A program made the position numbers and the translations under genes. From Leclercia sp. S52 (lineage in GTDB: Bacteria; Pseudomonadota; Gammaproteobacteria; Enterobacterales; Enterobacteriaceae): a DNA stretch of 64,000 bases. The stretch is taken from assembly GCF_039727615.1 (NCBI RefSeq), contig NZ_CP152474.1:4774001-4838000 (forward strand). The letters are read 5' to 3'. Shown one piece after another: positions 35,263 through 44,405 of the stretch (position 1 is the first letter of the stretch; the number at the start of each line of letters is the position of its first letter). Below the pieces are notes generated by a model. That model searched no databases and had not been told where the DNA came from. It worked only from the letters and a program-made list of their open reading frames with translations.

Positions 35263-35682
35263 TTAGCGGTACTTTACGTCGATCGTATCTTTACCGTATT
35301 TATTCTCGCCCTGGGTGCCCACGAAGGCGCCCAGATCGACAATAATCATCACAAAAATAATGGTGGGGATCAGCCTGCCAACCGCCCACGGCAGCATGGA
35401 AGGCAGCATCGACCAGTTGCCTGCCAGCAGCATCCACGCCAGCACCACCAGCAGCGCCCACAGCCCCGAACGACCGCGATCGTGCAGACGTTTAACCAAC
35501 ACCGCCGCAGTCGGCCACAGCAGCGAAACCAGCGCGAATGCCGCCGTCTGGGTGCTTAGCCACGCGTTATTCGCAAAAATAAACAGACCCAGCATGGCGA
35601 CAATCCATACGCCAATCCAGATCCAGAAATCACGGCGTCCAATACGCCCTTTGAATGAAAACAACCACTGCTGTATGGTCAT
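35263..35682 (-). CDS. yiiR: YiiR, DUF805 family inner membrane protein
   Basis: It has 139 residues starting MTIQQWLFSFKGRIGRRDFW, the typical DUF805 opening with the RIGRRDFW motif. About four hydrophobic segments follow, with VKRLHDRGRSGLWAL in the loop between the second and third, the second DUF805 hallmark. E. coli YiiR is in the same place, convergent with fpr. No function is established. Its stop directly abuts the fpr stop with no spacer. Confidence 0.9.
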   Translation of the reverse strand: MTIQQWLFSFKGRIGRRDFWIWIGVWIVAMLGLFIFANNAWLSTQTAAFALVSLLWPTAAVLVKRLHDRGRSGLWALLVVLAWMLLAGNWSMLPSMLPWAVGRLIPTIIFVMIIVDLGAFVGTQGENKYGKDTIDVKYR

Positions 35683-35794
35683 GTCGGGTTCCTTAAAATC
35701 ATTGCGGAGCGTAGTTTACCCTGGAGTCGCATCCTTTTGACAAGCCAGCCAGATATCGTTTTAATCGTGACAGTAACATTTAGAGACTTTATTG

Positions 35795-36391
35795 ATGAAG
35801 ATGTGGTTTCACCTTATTTGGCTGGGTTTAACACTGTCGTGCGCGAGCGTTTCTCTGCGCGCTGCCGAGACATCTGCACCGGCTACTGCACCCTACGTGA
35901 TGCCGGGCGCGCCGACGTTTGATCAATCCATTAGCCTGTTCCGCGAAACCTTCAACAGCGCTAACCCTGGCCTGTCGCTGAATGAGTTTCGTGCCATTGA
36001 TAGTGCCCGTGATACCCCCAACCTGACCCGTGCCGCCAGCAAGATTAATGAGAATCTGTACGCCTCAACGGCGCTGGAGCGCGGAACGCTCAAAATCAAG
36101 AGTATGCAGATCACCTGGCTCCCCATTCAGGGGCCGGAGCAAAAAGCCGCCAAAGCTAAAGCGCTGGAGTATATGAGTGCGATTTTACGGGCGTTCACCC
36201 CGGCGTTAACCAAATCGCAAAGCCAGCAGAAGCTGCAAAAACTGTTGGCTGCCGGTAAAAACAAACGGTACTACGCCGAAACGGAAGGCGCGGTTCGCTA
36301 TGTGGTGGCAGATAACGGCGAAAAGGGGCTGACCTTCGCTGTTGAACCGATTAAGCTGGCGTTATCTGAGAGTCTCGGCGGGTCGAATTAA
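35795..36391 (+). CDS. yiiQ: YiiQ, DUF1454 family exported protein
   Basis: It has 198 residues from ATG 35795 (MKMWFHLIWLGLTLSCASVS), a signal peptide with likely cleavage after LRA or soon after. The mature part contains PGAPTFDQSISLFRETFN and INENLYASTALERGTLKIKS and belongs to the YiiQ (DUF1454) family. Probably periplasmic; no function is known. It lies between yiiR and tpiA, as in E. coli. Confidence 0.9.
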   Translation: MKMWFHLIWLGLTLSCASVSLRAAETSAPATAPYVMPGAPTFDQSISLFRETFNSANPGLSLNEFRAIDSARDTPNLTRAASKINENLYASTALERGTLKIKSMQITWLPIQGPEQKAAKAKALEYMSAILRAFTPALTKSQSQQKLQKLLAAGKNKRYYAETEGAVRYVVADNGEKGLTFAVEPIKLALSESLGGSN

Positions 36392-36501
36392 TGACAAAAA
36401 GCAAAGCCTTTCGAGGGAAAATCTCTATACTGATTCACAGACCATGCTGCCCAGCCGGGTGGCCATATTCCTTAATTCGCTCTTGAGCGTGGAGAATTAA
36501 A

Positions 36502-37269
36502 ATGCGACATCCTTTAGTGATGGGTAACTGGAAACTGAACGGCAGCCGCCACATGGTAAACGAGCTGGTAGCTAACCTGCGTAAAGAGCTGGCTGGCGTA
36601 ACGGGCTGTGCTGTTGCGATCGCTCCGCCGGACATGTACCTGGATATGGCTAAACACGCCGCTGACGGCAGCCACATCGTTCTGGGTGCACAAAACGTTG
36701 ACGTTAACCTGTCTGGCGCATTCACCGGCGAAACCTCCGCTGAAATGCTGAAAGATATCGGCGCGAAATACATCATCATCGGCCACTCTGAGCGTCGTAC
36801 CTACCACAAAGAGTCCGACGAGTTCATCGCTAAGAAATTCGCGGTACTGAAAGAGCAGGGTCTGATCCCGGTTCTGTGCATCGGTGAAACTGAAGCCGAA
36901 AACGAAGCGGGCAAAACTGAAGAAGTGTGTGCACGTCAGATCGACGCAGTGCTGACCACTCAGGGCGCGAGCGCGTTCGAAGGCGCGGTCATTGCTTACG
37001 AGCCAGTATGGGCGATCGGTACCGGCAAATCTGCCACCCCAGCGCAGGCTCAGGCGGTTCACAAATTCATCCGTGACCACATTGCTAAAGCAGACGCGAA
37101 AGTCGCTGAGCAAGTGATCATCCAGTACGGCGGTTCCGTTAACGCAGCGAACGCCGCTGAGCTGTTCACCCAGCCAGACATCGACGGCGCGCTGGTTGGC
37201 GGCGCATCCCTGAAAGCAGACGCTTTCGCGGTGATCGTTAAAGCAGCAGAAGCAGCTAAACAGGCGTAA
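36502..37269 (+). CDS. tpiA: TpiA, triosephosphate isomerase
   Basis: Interconverts dihydroxyacetone phosphate and glyceraldehyde 3-phosphate in glycolysis. It has 255 residues, as in E. coli. The catalytic Lys11 is in MGNWKLNG, the electrophile His in IIGHSERR near 92-99, and the general base Glu in [11 protein letters not shown] near 165-175, where the mobile loop begins. The phosphate loop [10 protein letters not shown] and GGASL close the barrel. Codon choice is strongly biased (GTT, GCT, GAA), as expected for a highly expressed gene. Confidence 0.99.
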   Translation: MRHPLVMGNWKLNGSRHMVNELVANLRKELAGVTGCAVAIAPPDMYLDMAKHAADGSHIVLGAQNVDVNLSGAFTGETSAEMLKDIGAKYIIIGHSERRTYHKESDEFIAKKFAVLKEQGLIPVLCIGETEAENEAGKTEEVCARQIDAVLTTQGASAFEGAVIAYEPVWAIGTGKSATPAQAQAVHKFIRDHIAKADAKVAEQVIIQYGGSVNAANAAELFTQPDIDGALVGGASLKADAFAVIVKAAEAAKQA

Positions 37270-37277
37270 TTGCCTTT

Positions 37278-37353
37278 GCGGCGGGTGGCGCTTCGCTAAC
37301 CCGCCCTACGGTTCTCCAGGCCCGGTAAGCGCCAGCGCCACCGGGCTTTTTTT
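37278..37353. repeat. REP pair after tpiA, second unit terminator-like
   Basis: GCGGGTGGCGCTTCGCTAACCCGCCC facing GGCCCGGTAAGCGCCAGCGCCACCGGGC followed by seven T. The second unit with its T run looks able to end tpiA transcription. It lies between the convergent tpiA and SLC13 permease genes. Confidence 0.82.
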
Positions 37354-38656
37354 ACAGCCGTCCCAGGATACTAAACCACAGATAATCCAGCGGCAGCAGC
37401 ACCAGATACGTTACCACCGCCAGCGCAAGGCAGAGCAGCATCCCCGCCCGCGCAGGCACCCTCCCCAGCCCCATCGCCACCACAATCGGCGACGCCTGAT
37501 ACGGCAGCAGCGGCGTGGAGTATCCCAGCACCTGAATCATAATCACCGACAACAGCGGGAAACCGGTGGCATCCGAGAAGCTTTGCGCCAGAGTGGTATA
37601 CAGCGCCGGAACACCGTTGGCGGTCATGATGAAATTCAGCGCGGTGGTGATGCCGGTCAACGCGAGGAAACTGGTGAAGGGCGCGTCGGCATCCAGCGGC
37701 ATTACCTGCATCAGCGCCTCGCCCACGGCACTGCCGATCCCGGTCTGTGTTACGGTGATCGCCAGCCCGAGAATGCCCGCCACGTAAATACAGGTGCGCA
37801 TGTTCACCCCGGCCGAGAACTCCTCCCCGGTGATAAAACCGATCCGCGGCAGCATCACCACAATCGATGCCGCAAGCCCGGTCCATGCAGGGCCAATACC
37901 GTGCCAGCTCTCCGTCACCCACATTACCAGCACTAGCGCCAGCAGCCAGGCGAGACGCTTTTCGTCGCGACCCATGGGCGCTGGCGGAGTCAGATCCCTC
38001 GCCGGTTTGGGCGCGCCGGGGAACAGCCAGCAGATCAGGCCGATCAGAATCAGGCCCTTGAGAATGCCCAGCACCGGGGTATGCAGCAGCAGGTACGGAA
38101 CATAGTTGAGGTGAATACCGTACGACCCTTCCGCCGCCCCGCTCATCACCAGATTAGGTACGTTGGCCGGCAGGATGGTGGCCGACAGCTGGAAGGTGCC
38201 AAACCCCACCGCCAGCGCCAGGCCAAACCACGCCCGGGAGCCGTCGGCAATGCCTGCCCGCTTCGCCATCGCCGCCACAATCGGCATCAGCAGCGCGATG
38301 CGCCCCATATTGGAGGGCATCACAAACGCCAGCGCATAGGTGAGGAGCACGACGCTGGCCACCATCAGCGGCCAGGAGTCGGTCAGCCTGGACGACAGCG
38401 CCCGCGCCGCCCTGTCCGCCAGCCCGGTTTTGCGGATCGCCACCCCCAGCACAAATCCGCTGAACACCAGCCAGAATGCCGACGAGGCAAAGCCGCCGAA
38501 AATCACCTCAGGCGGCGCAATTTTGGCGATCATCGCCGCGGTAAAGAACAGCAGCGCGGTGAGGAATTCCGGCAGCAGCGAGGTCGCCCACAGGATAATG
38601 GTGACGACGATAATCAGCGAGGGCAGAAACAGCGGGTGAGTTAACCAGAGCGACAT
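37352..38656 (-). CDS. SLC13/DASS-type sodium or anion permease
   Basis: It has 434 residues with about 12 hydrophobic segments. The features fit the divalent anion:sodium symporter or related ion-transporter superfamily: a first repeat with FASSAFWLVFSGFVLGVAIRKTGLADR and VMPSNMGRIALLMPI near 115-130, and a second repeat with TALNFIMTANGVPALYTTLAQ and LGYSTPLLPYQASPIVVAMGLG, which look like the paired helical hairpins with conserved Asn, Thr and Pro. The substrate cannot be named. It is absent from this position in E. coli K-12, where cdh follows tpiA. Nothing nearby suggests a pathway. Confidence 0.75.
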   Translation of the reverse strand: MSLWLTHPLFLPSLIIVVTIILWATSLLPEFLTALLFFTAAMIAKIAPPEVIFGGFASSAFWLVFSGFVLGVAIRKTGLADRAARALSSRLTDSWPLMVASVVLLTYALAFVMPSNMGRIALLMPIVAAMAKRAGIADGSRAWFGLALAVGFGTFQLSATILPANVPNLVMSGAAEGSYGIHLNYVPYLLLHTPVLGILKGLILIGLICWLFPGAPKPARDLTPPAPMGRDEKRLAWLLALVLVMWVTESWHGIGPAWTGLAASIVVMLPRIGFITGEEFSAGVNMRTCIYVAGILGLAITVTQTGIGSAVGEALMQVMPLDADAPFTSFLALTGITTALNFIMTANGVPALYTTLAQSFSDATGFPLLSVIMIQVLGYSTPLLPYQASPIVVAMGLGRVPARAGMLLCLALAVVTYLVLLPLDYLWFSILGRL

Positions 38657-38729
38657 GCCTGTCTCCTGTAGAATTTTTCAGCAAGTCTACGGCGGCAGGC
38701 AGCGGGAGTAAACGTTCTTTATAGTAGGA

Positions 38730-39476
38730 TCACTTCAGGATATCACATTGATGATCCTGCAATTCCTCAGCGGAGGCGAGATTAAACGTCAGCAGATTGC
38801 GTTCGGTCGCCAGCAGAACAAATGCGCCGTCCGCCTGCTGCACCATTGCCAGTGCAAAGCGTCCCATGTGGTCGCGGGCTTCCGGCAGCTCTTCTGCCAG
38901 CATCATAAACGGGCTGCGTTTCACCAGTTCGGCTTCTGTCACCCGACGCGCCAGATACTCATGCCCTTCCAGCCCACCAGGAAACGGCAGCCATTGAGTG
39001 CTTATCTGCCCCTGATGCGCATTGAGCTTCTCGCGCACGTCCGGGCGCAGGCAGGAGATATGAATATGAAAATGATTTTGCGTACGACCCGTTGGGGAGT
39101 TGATGGTCAGTGAAATTGCGCTGTCAGGTACTTTGGAACCCCGCTTCATGCTCATAAAGTTGCGTGACTGCCACGCCAGCCAGAAGAAGTTCGGCGTATA
39201 GGCCTCAGTCAGCAGCGGGCTTTCGGTGCCGTTGATGCGATACGTTGGCATCAGCAGATATTGCAGGGGGCCGTTGCGGTCTTTGAACACCACATAGCCC
39301 GCATCCGTCTTTACCTGTGCACAGGGCGCCGGGTTACGGTTTTGCAGCTGACCAGGCACGCACTGGTCGAGAACGATATGCCGCAATGCGTCCGGATTAC
39401 CTGATTTCATCCAGAACCAGCCACCCGCAGCGAGCGCGATGACAATCAGTACCAGCACGATTATTTTTTTCACAAC
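38730..39476 (-). CDS. cdh: Cdh, CDP-diacylglycerol diphosphatase
   Basis: Membrane-anchored enzyme that hydrolyses CDP-diacylglycerol to phosphatidate and CMP. The GTG at 39476 ([20 protein letters not shown]) behind an AGGGAA site gives 248 residues (E. coli 251); upstream codons are unlikely. One N-terminal membrane helix is followed by the HIT-like domain with [16 protein letters not shown] near 150, the histidine triad region, and [23 protein letters not shown]. It lies downstream of sbp in the same direction but beyond a strong terminator. Confidence 0.95.
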   Translation of the reverse strand, partial: VVKKIIVLVLIVIALAAGGWFWMKSGNPDALRHIVLDQCVPGQLQNRNPAPCAQVKTDAGYVVFKDRNGPLQYLLMPTYRINGTESPLLTEAYTPNFFWLAWQSRNFMSMKRGSKVPDSAISLTINSPTGRTQNHFHIHISCLRPDVREKLNAHQGQISTQWLPFPGGLEGHEYLARRVTEAELVKRSPFMMLAEELPEARDHMGRFALAMVQQADGAFVLLATERNLLTFNLASAEELQDHQCDILK

Positions 39477-39530
39477 GCGTTCCCTGTATCCGCTTGAACT
39501 AAAAGAGTAACGCACTTTGATGACAAACAA

Positions 39531-39565
39531 AAAAGCCCGGCAGTATGATTCTGCCGGGCTTTTTT
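39531..39565. terminator. sbp terminator
   Basis: AAAAGCCCGGCAG-tatgatt-CTGCCGGGCTTTTT between sbp and cdh, with A and T tracts either side. On the minus strand it ends sbp, separating it from cdh. Confidence 0.9.
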
Positions 39566-39580
39566 AAACGCTATGGGTGA

Positions 39581-40570
39581 TTAACGTTTGTTGATCTGAT
39601 CGAAGGTACCGCCGTTCGAGAAGTGATCTTTCTGCGCTTTGGTCCAGCCGCCGAACTCTTCATCGATAGTGAACAGCTTCAGTTTCGGGAATTCGTTCTC
39701 GTATTTCTTTGCCACCGCTTCATCACGTGGACGGTAGAAATTCTTCGCGGCGATCTCCTGGCCTTCCGGGGTGTAAAGGTACTTCAGGTAGGCTTCCGCT
39801 ACGGCCTGGGTGCCTTTCTTCTCCGCCACTTTGTCGACCACAGAGACGGTTGGCTCAGCCAGAATCGATTCGCTTGGGGTCACGATTTCAAACTTGTCTT
39901 TGCCCAGCTCGTTGGTCGCCAGCAGCGCTTCGTTTTCCCACGCAATCAGCACATCGCCAATGCCGCGTTCAACGAAGGTATTGGTCGCGCCGCGCGCGCC
40001 GGAGTCCAGCACTTCAACGTTTTTAAACAGCGACTTCACGAATTCCTGGGCTTTGGCCTGGTCGCCATTGTTGTGGTGCAGGGCGTAGCCCCAGGCTGCC
40101 AGGTAGTTCCAGCGAGCGCCGCCAGAGCTTTTTGGGTTCGGGGTAATCACGGAAACGCCCGGCTTAATCAGGTCGTTCCAGTCGTGGATCTGTTTCGGGT
40201 TGCCTTTACGCACCAGGAAAACGATGGTGGAGGTGTATGGCGCAGAGTTGTCTGGCAGACGTTTGATCCAGTTTTTATCGATACGACCACGTTCCGCGAT
40301 AGCATCCACGTCGTACGCCAGCGCCAGGGTCACGACATCGGCTTCGATACCGTTGATGACCGACGTGGCCTGCTTACCGGAGCCGCCGTGCGACTGACGG
40401 ACCACCACGTTATCGCCGGTCTCCTGTTTCCAGTGTGCGGCGAACGCTTTGTTGTACTGCTCGTACAGCTCACGTGTCGGATCGTAAGACACGTTCAGTA
40501 ACTGGATGTCCTTTGCCAGAACGCTGGTCGATGCCAGCAATAAAGTTAACCCCACGCCCCACTTGTTCAT
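39581..40570 (-). CDS. sbp: Sbp, periplasmic sulfate-binding protein
   Basis: Binds sulfate for the CysTWA ABC transporter. It has 329 residues, as in E. coli. Signal peptide [20 protein letters not shown] with cleavage after VLA. The mature protein begins [20 protein letters not shown], and [20 protein letters not shown] and [20 protein letters not shown] contain sulfate-contacting residues. In E. coli it is a CysB target. It is monocistronic here with a 288-base region upstream shared with the pfkA 3' side. Confidence 0.98.
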   Translation of the reverse strand: MNKWGVGLTLLLASTSVLAKDIQLLNVSYDPTRELYEQYNKAFAAHWKQETGDNVVVRQSHGGSGKQATSVINGIEADVVTLALAYDVDAIAERGRIDKNWIKRLPDNSAPYTSTIVFLVRKGNPKQIHDWNDLIKPGVSVITPNPKSSGGARWNYLAAWGYALHHNNGDQAKAQEFVKSLFKNVEVLDSGARGATNTFVERGIGDVLIAWENEALLATNELGKDKFEIVTPSESILAEPTVSVVDKVAEKKGTQAVAEAYLKYLYTPEGQEIAAKNFYRPRDEAVAKKYENEFPKLKLFTIDEEFGGWTKAQKDHFSNGGTFDQINKR

Positions 40571-40690
40571 CGTCCCACTCTCTTAATGTTGTGTTTGATG
40601 ATTGCAGCGTGCCAGAAAGCGAACCAATGATTAAAGAATAAAAAAAGATTGGCTATAACTTCAGGGAATAAAAAGCGGTATTGTGCGCAC

Positions 40691-40720
40691 AAAAAAAGCC
40701 CGGTGGCGGCTTCAAGGTAA
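40691..40720. repeat. Partial REP unit
   Basis: AAAAAAAGCCCGGTGGCGGCTTCAAGGTAA begins like a REP, but its right half is interrupted by unrelated sequence, so it cannot form the normal hairpin. It looks like a degenerate copy upstream of sbp. Confidence 0.5.
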
Positions 40721-40726
40721 AAGCAA

Positions 40727-40754
40727 AACGGAAACCCAAGGGTTTCCGTTTTTA
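40727..40754. terminator. Hairpin terminator downstream of pfkA
   Basis: AACGGAAACCC-aa-GGGTTTCCGTTTTTAA, a strong stem with A residues on one side and T on the other. It can end the pfkA transcript on the minus strand. Confidence 0.75.
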
Positions 40755-40760
40755 ATATGT

Positions 40761-40847
40761 TCTCCCTCTCCCGTGGGAGAGGGCCGGGGTGAGGGCATCA
40801 GCCCGCACACACCTTGGAGGCCGGGTAAGCGAAGCGCCACCCGGCAA
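40761..40847. repeat. CCCTCTCCC-type palindrome next to a REP unit
   Basis: TCTCCCTCTCCC-gt-GGGAGAGGGCC followed by GGGGTGAGGGCATCAGCCCGCAC (40761-40808), then a REP unit GCCGGGTAAGCGAAGCGCCACCCGGC (40819-40847). Both families lie side by side immediately downstream of pfkA. Confidence 0.75.
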
Positions 40848-40858
40848 CATACAGCTGA

Positions 40859-41821
40859 TTAGTAAAGTTTTTTCGCGCAGTCCAGCCAGTCACCTTTGAA
40901 CGGACGCTTCATGTTTTCGATGGCGTCGATGATGTCATGGTGAACCAGTTTCTCGTTCTGAATGCCGACGCAACGGCCGCCGAAGCCCTGCTGCAGCAGT
41001 TCAATTGCGTACGCACCCATGCGGGAGGCCAGGATACGGTCGTAAGGACCCGGGGAACCGCCGCGCTGGATGTGGCCGAGAACGGTGGCGCGGGTTTCGC
41101 GTTTGGTTTCGGTTTCGATGTACTTCGCCAGCTCGTCAACGTCACAGATGTGCTCGGTAATGGCCACGATGGCGTGTTTCTTACCTTTCGCGATACCCGC
41201 TTTGATCTCGTTAACCAGGTCTTCACGGCTGAATTCCACTTCCGGAACCACCACGAACTCACAGCCACCGGCAATCGCCGCGGCCAGGGTCAGGTCGCCA
41301 CAGTAGCGGCCCATCACTTCAACGATGGAGATACGCTGGTGAGAAGAAGAGGTGTCGCGCAGGCGGTCAATCGCTTCAACCACGGTGCCCAGAGCAGTAA
41401 AGTAACCGATGGTGTAGTCGGTGCCTTTGATGTCGTTGTCGATAGTACCTGGCAGACCGATGCACGGGAAGCCCATTTCGGTCAGACGTTTTGCACCCAT
41501 ATAGGAGCCGTCACCACCGATAACGACCAGCGCGTCGAGGCCGCGTTTCTTCATGTTCTCGATAGCCACTTCACGGATGCGATCGTCGCGGAATTCCGGG
41601 AAACGTGCGGAACCCAGGAAGGTACCGCCGCGGTTAATCATGTCGGACACACTGTAGCGGTCGAGCTGCACCATGCGATCTTCATACAGGCCCAGATAAC
41701 CGTCATAGATACCAAAAACTTCCAGACCTTCCGTCAACGCAGCACGAACTACACCACGAATTGCCGCGTTCATGCCGGGCGCATCACCGCCGCTTGTCAA
41801 CACACCGATTTTCTTAATCAT
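40859..41821 (-). CDS. pfkA: PfkA, 6-phosphofructokinase I
   Basis: Committed step of glycolysis, allosterically controlled by ADP and phosphoenolpyruvate. ATG at 41821 ([20 protein letters not shown]) gives 320 residues, the E. coli length; the extra 29 upstream codons in frame are not family sequence. ATP binding is by GGDAPG and [12 protein letters not shown] near 103-113. The catalytic Asp127 is in [27 protein letters not shown] and [14 protein letters not shown] bind fructose 6-phosphate. A Cra-like operator lies upstream. Confidence 0.98.
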   Translation of the reverse strand: MIKKIGVLTSGGDAPGMNAAIRGVVRAALTEGLEVFGIYDGYLGLYEDRMVQLDRYSVSDMINRGGTFLGSARFPEFRDDRIREVAIENMKKRGLDALVVIGGDGSYMGAKRLTEMGFPCIGLPGTIDNDIKGTDYTIGYFTALGTVVEAIDRLRDTSSSHQRISIVEVMGRYCGDLTLAAAIAGGCEFVVVPEVEFSREDLVNEIKAGIAKGKKHAIVAITEHICDVDELAKYIETETKRETRATVLGHIQRGGSPGPYDRILASRMGAYAIELLQQGFGGRCVGIQNEKLVHHDIIDAIENMKRPFKGDWLDCAKKLY

Positions 41822-41917
41822 GACTACCTCTGAACTTAGGAATGCAAAAATGAAATCTGTTGCCGGAAGACTTCTGACGACCAACGAATACTGCAAATAG
41901 TATATCAATCACTTCCA

Positions 41918-41933
41918 GCTGAATTGATTCAGG
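41918..41933 (-). promoter_or_regulatory. Cra (FruR) operator upstream of pfkA
   Basis: GCTGAATTGATTCAGG is close to the Cra consensus TGAATCGATTCA and lies about 100 bases upstream of the pfkA start. Cra represses pfkA in E. coli. Confidence 0.7.
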
Positions 41934-41996
41934 TCAGGCCATATGGCGGTTATTTTTCCACAAAATGCTGGCCCGGTTCACTTTTTTTACAACGAA

Positions 41997-42902
41997 TTAC
42001 GAAAGCTCAAAATGTCCATTGCCTGGCTTAGGTACGACTGAGCAGGGATCCTGGTGAATAATGACGTCTGACCCCGGGAAACGCTGCAAAATCGCCTGCT
42101 CAACCTGCTCAGCCACCAGATGTGCCTGAACCAGCGGCAGGTTATCTTCCATTTCTAAATGAATCTGAATAAAGCGGGTCGGCCCTGACTGCCGCGTGCG
42201 AAGATCGTGAGCACCGCTGACGCCTGGCCAGGAGGTCACAATTTCGAAGATTTCATGCCGTTCTGCGTCTGGCAAGGCGCGATCGAGAAGCGATTGCACC
42301 GCATCGTACCCCATGCGCAACGCACTGTATAAAATATAAAAGCCAATCCCTAACGCAAATAGCGCATCGGCCCGGTGCCAGCCATACCAGGCCAGACCGA
42401 GCGCAATCAGGATCGCGCCGTTCATCATAACATCAGACTGATAATGAAGCATATCGGCCCGTACCGCCTGACTTTGCGTTTTACGCACAACCCAGCGCTG
42501 GAACGTTACCAGAACCAATGTGCTAATAAGTGCAATAACCGTGACGACGACGCCCACGCCGGGATCTTTCATCGGCGTCGGGGTATACAGGTGTTGAATG
42601 CCGGTTAAAAAGAGGAACAGCGCCGAACCGGAAATAAACATACTTTGTGCCAGCGCCGCCAGCGATTCGGCTTTGCCGTGACCAAAGGTATGCTCTTCAT
42701 CTGCTGGTTGTAGCGAATAACGCACTACCCACAGGTTAGTGAGCGAGGCGGCAATATCCACCAACGAATCGACCAACGCTGCCAGAATACTGACTGAACC
42801 GGTATACCACCACGCGAAAATTTTAATCACTAACAGACACGACGCCATGATCGTCGCAGCCAATGCGGCCCGGCTTACCAGTCGCCCATAGGATTGATTC
42901 AT
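41997..42902 (-). CDS. fieF: FieF, cation-diffusion facilitator (iron/zinc efflux)
   Basis: Inner membrane proton antiporter for Fe2+ and Zn2+ efflux. It starts at ATG 42902 ([20 protein letters not shown]) for 301 residues (E. coli 300); five upstream codons in frame are less likely. Six membrane helices, with the site A ligands in [12 protein letters not shown] (two Asp, near 45-49) and [11 protein letters not shown] (His and Asp, near 153-157). The C-terminal cytoplasmic domain carries [20 protein letters not shown] and IIHQDPCSV with the site B and C ligands. Confidence 0.98.
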   Translation of the reverse strand: MNQSYGRLVSRAALAATIMASCLLVIKIFAWWYTGSVSILAALVDSLVDIAASLTNLWVVRYSLQPADEEHTFGHGKAESLAALAQSMFISGSALFLFLTGIQHLYTPTPMKDPGVGVVVTVIALISTLVLVTFQRWVVRKTQSQAVRADMLHYQSDVMMNGAILIALGLAWYGWHRADALFALGIGFYILYSALRMGYDAVQSLLDRALPDAERHEIFEIVTSWPGVSGAHDLRTRQSGPTRFIQIHLEMEDNLPLVQAHLVAEQVEQAILQRFPGSDVIIHQDPCSVVPKPGNGHFELS

Positions 42903-42991
42903 AAACACTCCTGTCATGCTATGCCGCTAGTATAACGGATGCAGAGGAGGCAATAAGATGAATAAACGATTACGACGTTTGAATGACGGGC

Positions 42992-43049
42992 AAAAAAAAC
43001 CCCCACATCATGTGGGGGAAGACAGGGATGGTGTCTATGGCAAGGAAAA
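42992..43049 (-). ncRNA. cpxQ: CpxQ, small RNA from the cpxP 3' UTR
   Basis: Read on the minus strand, the cpxP 3' UTR has TTTTCCTTGCCATAGACACC, then CATCCCTGTCTT, then the terminator hairpin CCCCCAC-atgat-GTGGGGG with eight T. This is essentially the E. coli CpxQ, which RNase E cuts from cpxP mRNA and which, with Hfq, represses envelope protein mRNAs such as cpxP-neighbouring targets and nhaB. The seed near the 5' end is intact. The hairpin also serves as the cpxP terminator. Confidence 0.88.
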
Positions 43050-43055
43050 CAGGGT

Positions 43056-43559
43056 CTACTGGTTACTACGGGTATTGCTACTAAAAAGCGTCGATTCAGC
43101 GTTCTTCTGCATCCGTGCAACCTCACGCAACTGATCCATACGTTGCTGGTGTTTCTGGTTCAAAACCGCTTGCTGCTCAGGCGTTAGCAGGTGGAACATC
43201 TGGTTGCGGACCTTGGCCATTTCGACCTGTCGGGCAACCTGCTCCTGCGCCATTTTATCTGCCTGAGCGCGTACAGCGTTTTCGTCAAAATTTTCTGCGG
43301 TGACAAGGCGGTGCATTGTCTCCATTTCGCTAACATTAACAGGGGGCTGGTCATGACGAGCCCGCTGCATCAGATCTCGCATCTGTTGACGCTGATGTTC
43401 GGTTAAACTTATGCCGTCGAACATATGGCCCTGGCCGCTGTGCTGCGCTATGCCCTCCACTGAGGAGCGGTTATCGCCGGTGATAGCTCCAGCAGCCTGG
43501 CTAAATGCACTAAACGCCAGCGTTGAGGCCATGACGGCAGCGGTAACTTTGCGCATCAC
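43056..43559 (-). CDS. cpxP: CpxP, periplasmic adaptor of the Cpx response
   Basis: Periplasmic inhibitor of CpxA that also delivers misfolded pilins to DegP. It has 167 residues (E. coli 166). The signal peptide [27 protein letters not shown] region ends near residue 22. Two LTXXQ motifs are present: [15 protein letters not shown] near 52 and [12 protein letters not shown] near 126. It is divergent from cpxRA, and its 3' UTR encodes CpxQ. Confidence 0.97.
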   Translation of the reverse strand: MMRKVTAAVMASTLAFSAFSQAAGAITGDNRSSVEGIAQHSGQGHMFDGISLTEHQRQQMRDLMQRARHDQPPVNVSEMETMHRLVTAENFDENAVRAQADKMAQEQVARQVEMAKVRNQMFHLLTPEQQAVLNQKHQQRMDQLREVARMQKNAESTLFSSNTRSNQ

Positions 43560-43636
43560 TTACTCCCAAAATCTTTCGTGTCGCGATTCAACGAGAGACA
43601 GTCTACGATTCAGGCTGCAAACATGCGTCAGGGGGT

Positions 43637-43651
43637 GTAAAACAACGTAAA
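43637..43651. promoter_or_regulatory. CpxR box between cpxP and cpxR
   Basis: GTAAA-ACAAC-GTAAA is an exact match to the CpxR consensus GTAAA-N5-GTAAA. It lies 55-70 bases upstream of cpxR and about 80 upstream of cpxP and should autoactivate both. Confidence 0.88.
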
Positions 43652-43706
43652 GTCATGGATTAGATAGCCTTGATGACGTAATTTCTGCCTCGGAGGTATT
43701 TAAACA

Positions 43707-44405
43707 ATGAATAAAATCCTGTTAGTTGATGATGACCGAGAGCTGACATCCCTTTTAAAGGAGTTGCTCGACATGGAAGGCTTTGACGTGTCGGTGGCCC
43801 ACGACGGGGAGCAGGCGCTGAGCCAACTCGACGATAGCATCGACTTGCTTTTGCTCGACGTTATGATGCCGAAGAAGAACGGTATCGACACCCTTAAAGA
43901 GCTGCGCCAGACGCACCAGACCCCAGTAATTATGCTGACCGCGCGCGGTAGCGAACTCGATCGCGTACTCGGCCTTGAGCTGGGTGCCGATGATTATCTG
44001 CCTAAACCCTTTAACGACCGTGAGCTGGTAGCACGTATTCGGGCGATCCTGCGCCGTTCCCACTGGAGCGAGCAGCAGCAAAACACCGACAACGGTTCGC
44101 CAACCCTTGAAGTGGACTCCCTGAGCCTCAATCCGGGCCGCCAGGAAGCCAGCTTTGACGGCCAGGCGCTGGAGCTGACCGGCACTGAATTCACCCTGCT
44201 TTATCTGCTGGCGCAGCATCTGGGCCAGGTGGTATCGCGTGAACATCTGAGCCAGGAAGTGCTGGGTAAACGCCTGACCCCGTTCGACCGTGCGATTGAT
44301 ATGCACATCTCCAACCTGCGCCGCAAATTACCGGAGCGCAAGGATGGCCACCCGTGGTTTAAAACCCTGCGTGGACGCGGCTATCTGATGGTGTCCGCTT
44401 CATGA
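43707..44405 (+). CDS. cpxR: CpxR, response regulator
   Basis: OmpR/PhoB-type DNA-binding response regulator for envelope stress. It has 232 residues, as in E. coli. The receiver domain has the acidic pocket VDDDRE (8-13), the phosphorylated Asp51 in LLLDVMMPKKNG, and the conserved Thr and Lys (MLTARG and LPKPFND). The winged helix begins near 135 and ends SNLRRKLPER...LRGRGYLMV. The stop overlaps the cpxA start by four bases. Confidence 0.99.
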   Translation: MNKILLVDDDRELTSLLKELLDMEGFDVSVAHDGEQALSQLDDSIDLLLLDVMMPKKNGIDTLKELRQTHQTPVIMLTARGSELDRVLGLELGADDYLPKPFNDRELVARIRAILRRSHWSEQQQNTDNGSPTLEVDSLSLNPGRQEASFDGQALELTGTEFTLLYLLAQHLGQVVSREHLSQEVLGKRLTPFDRAIDMHISNLRRKLPERKDGHPWFKTLRGRGYLMVSAS

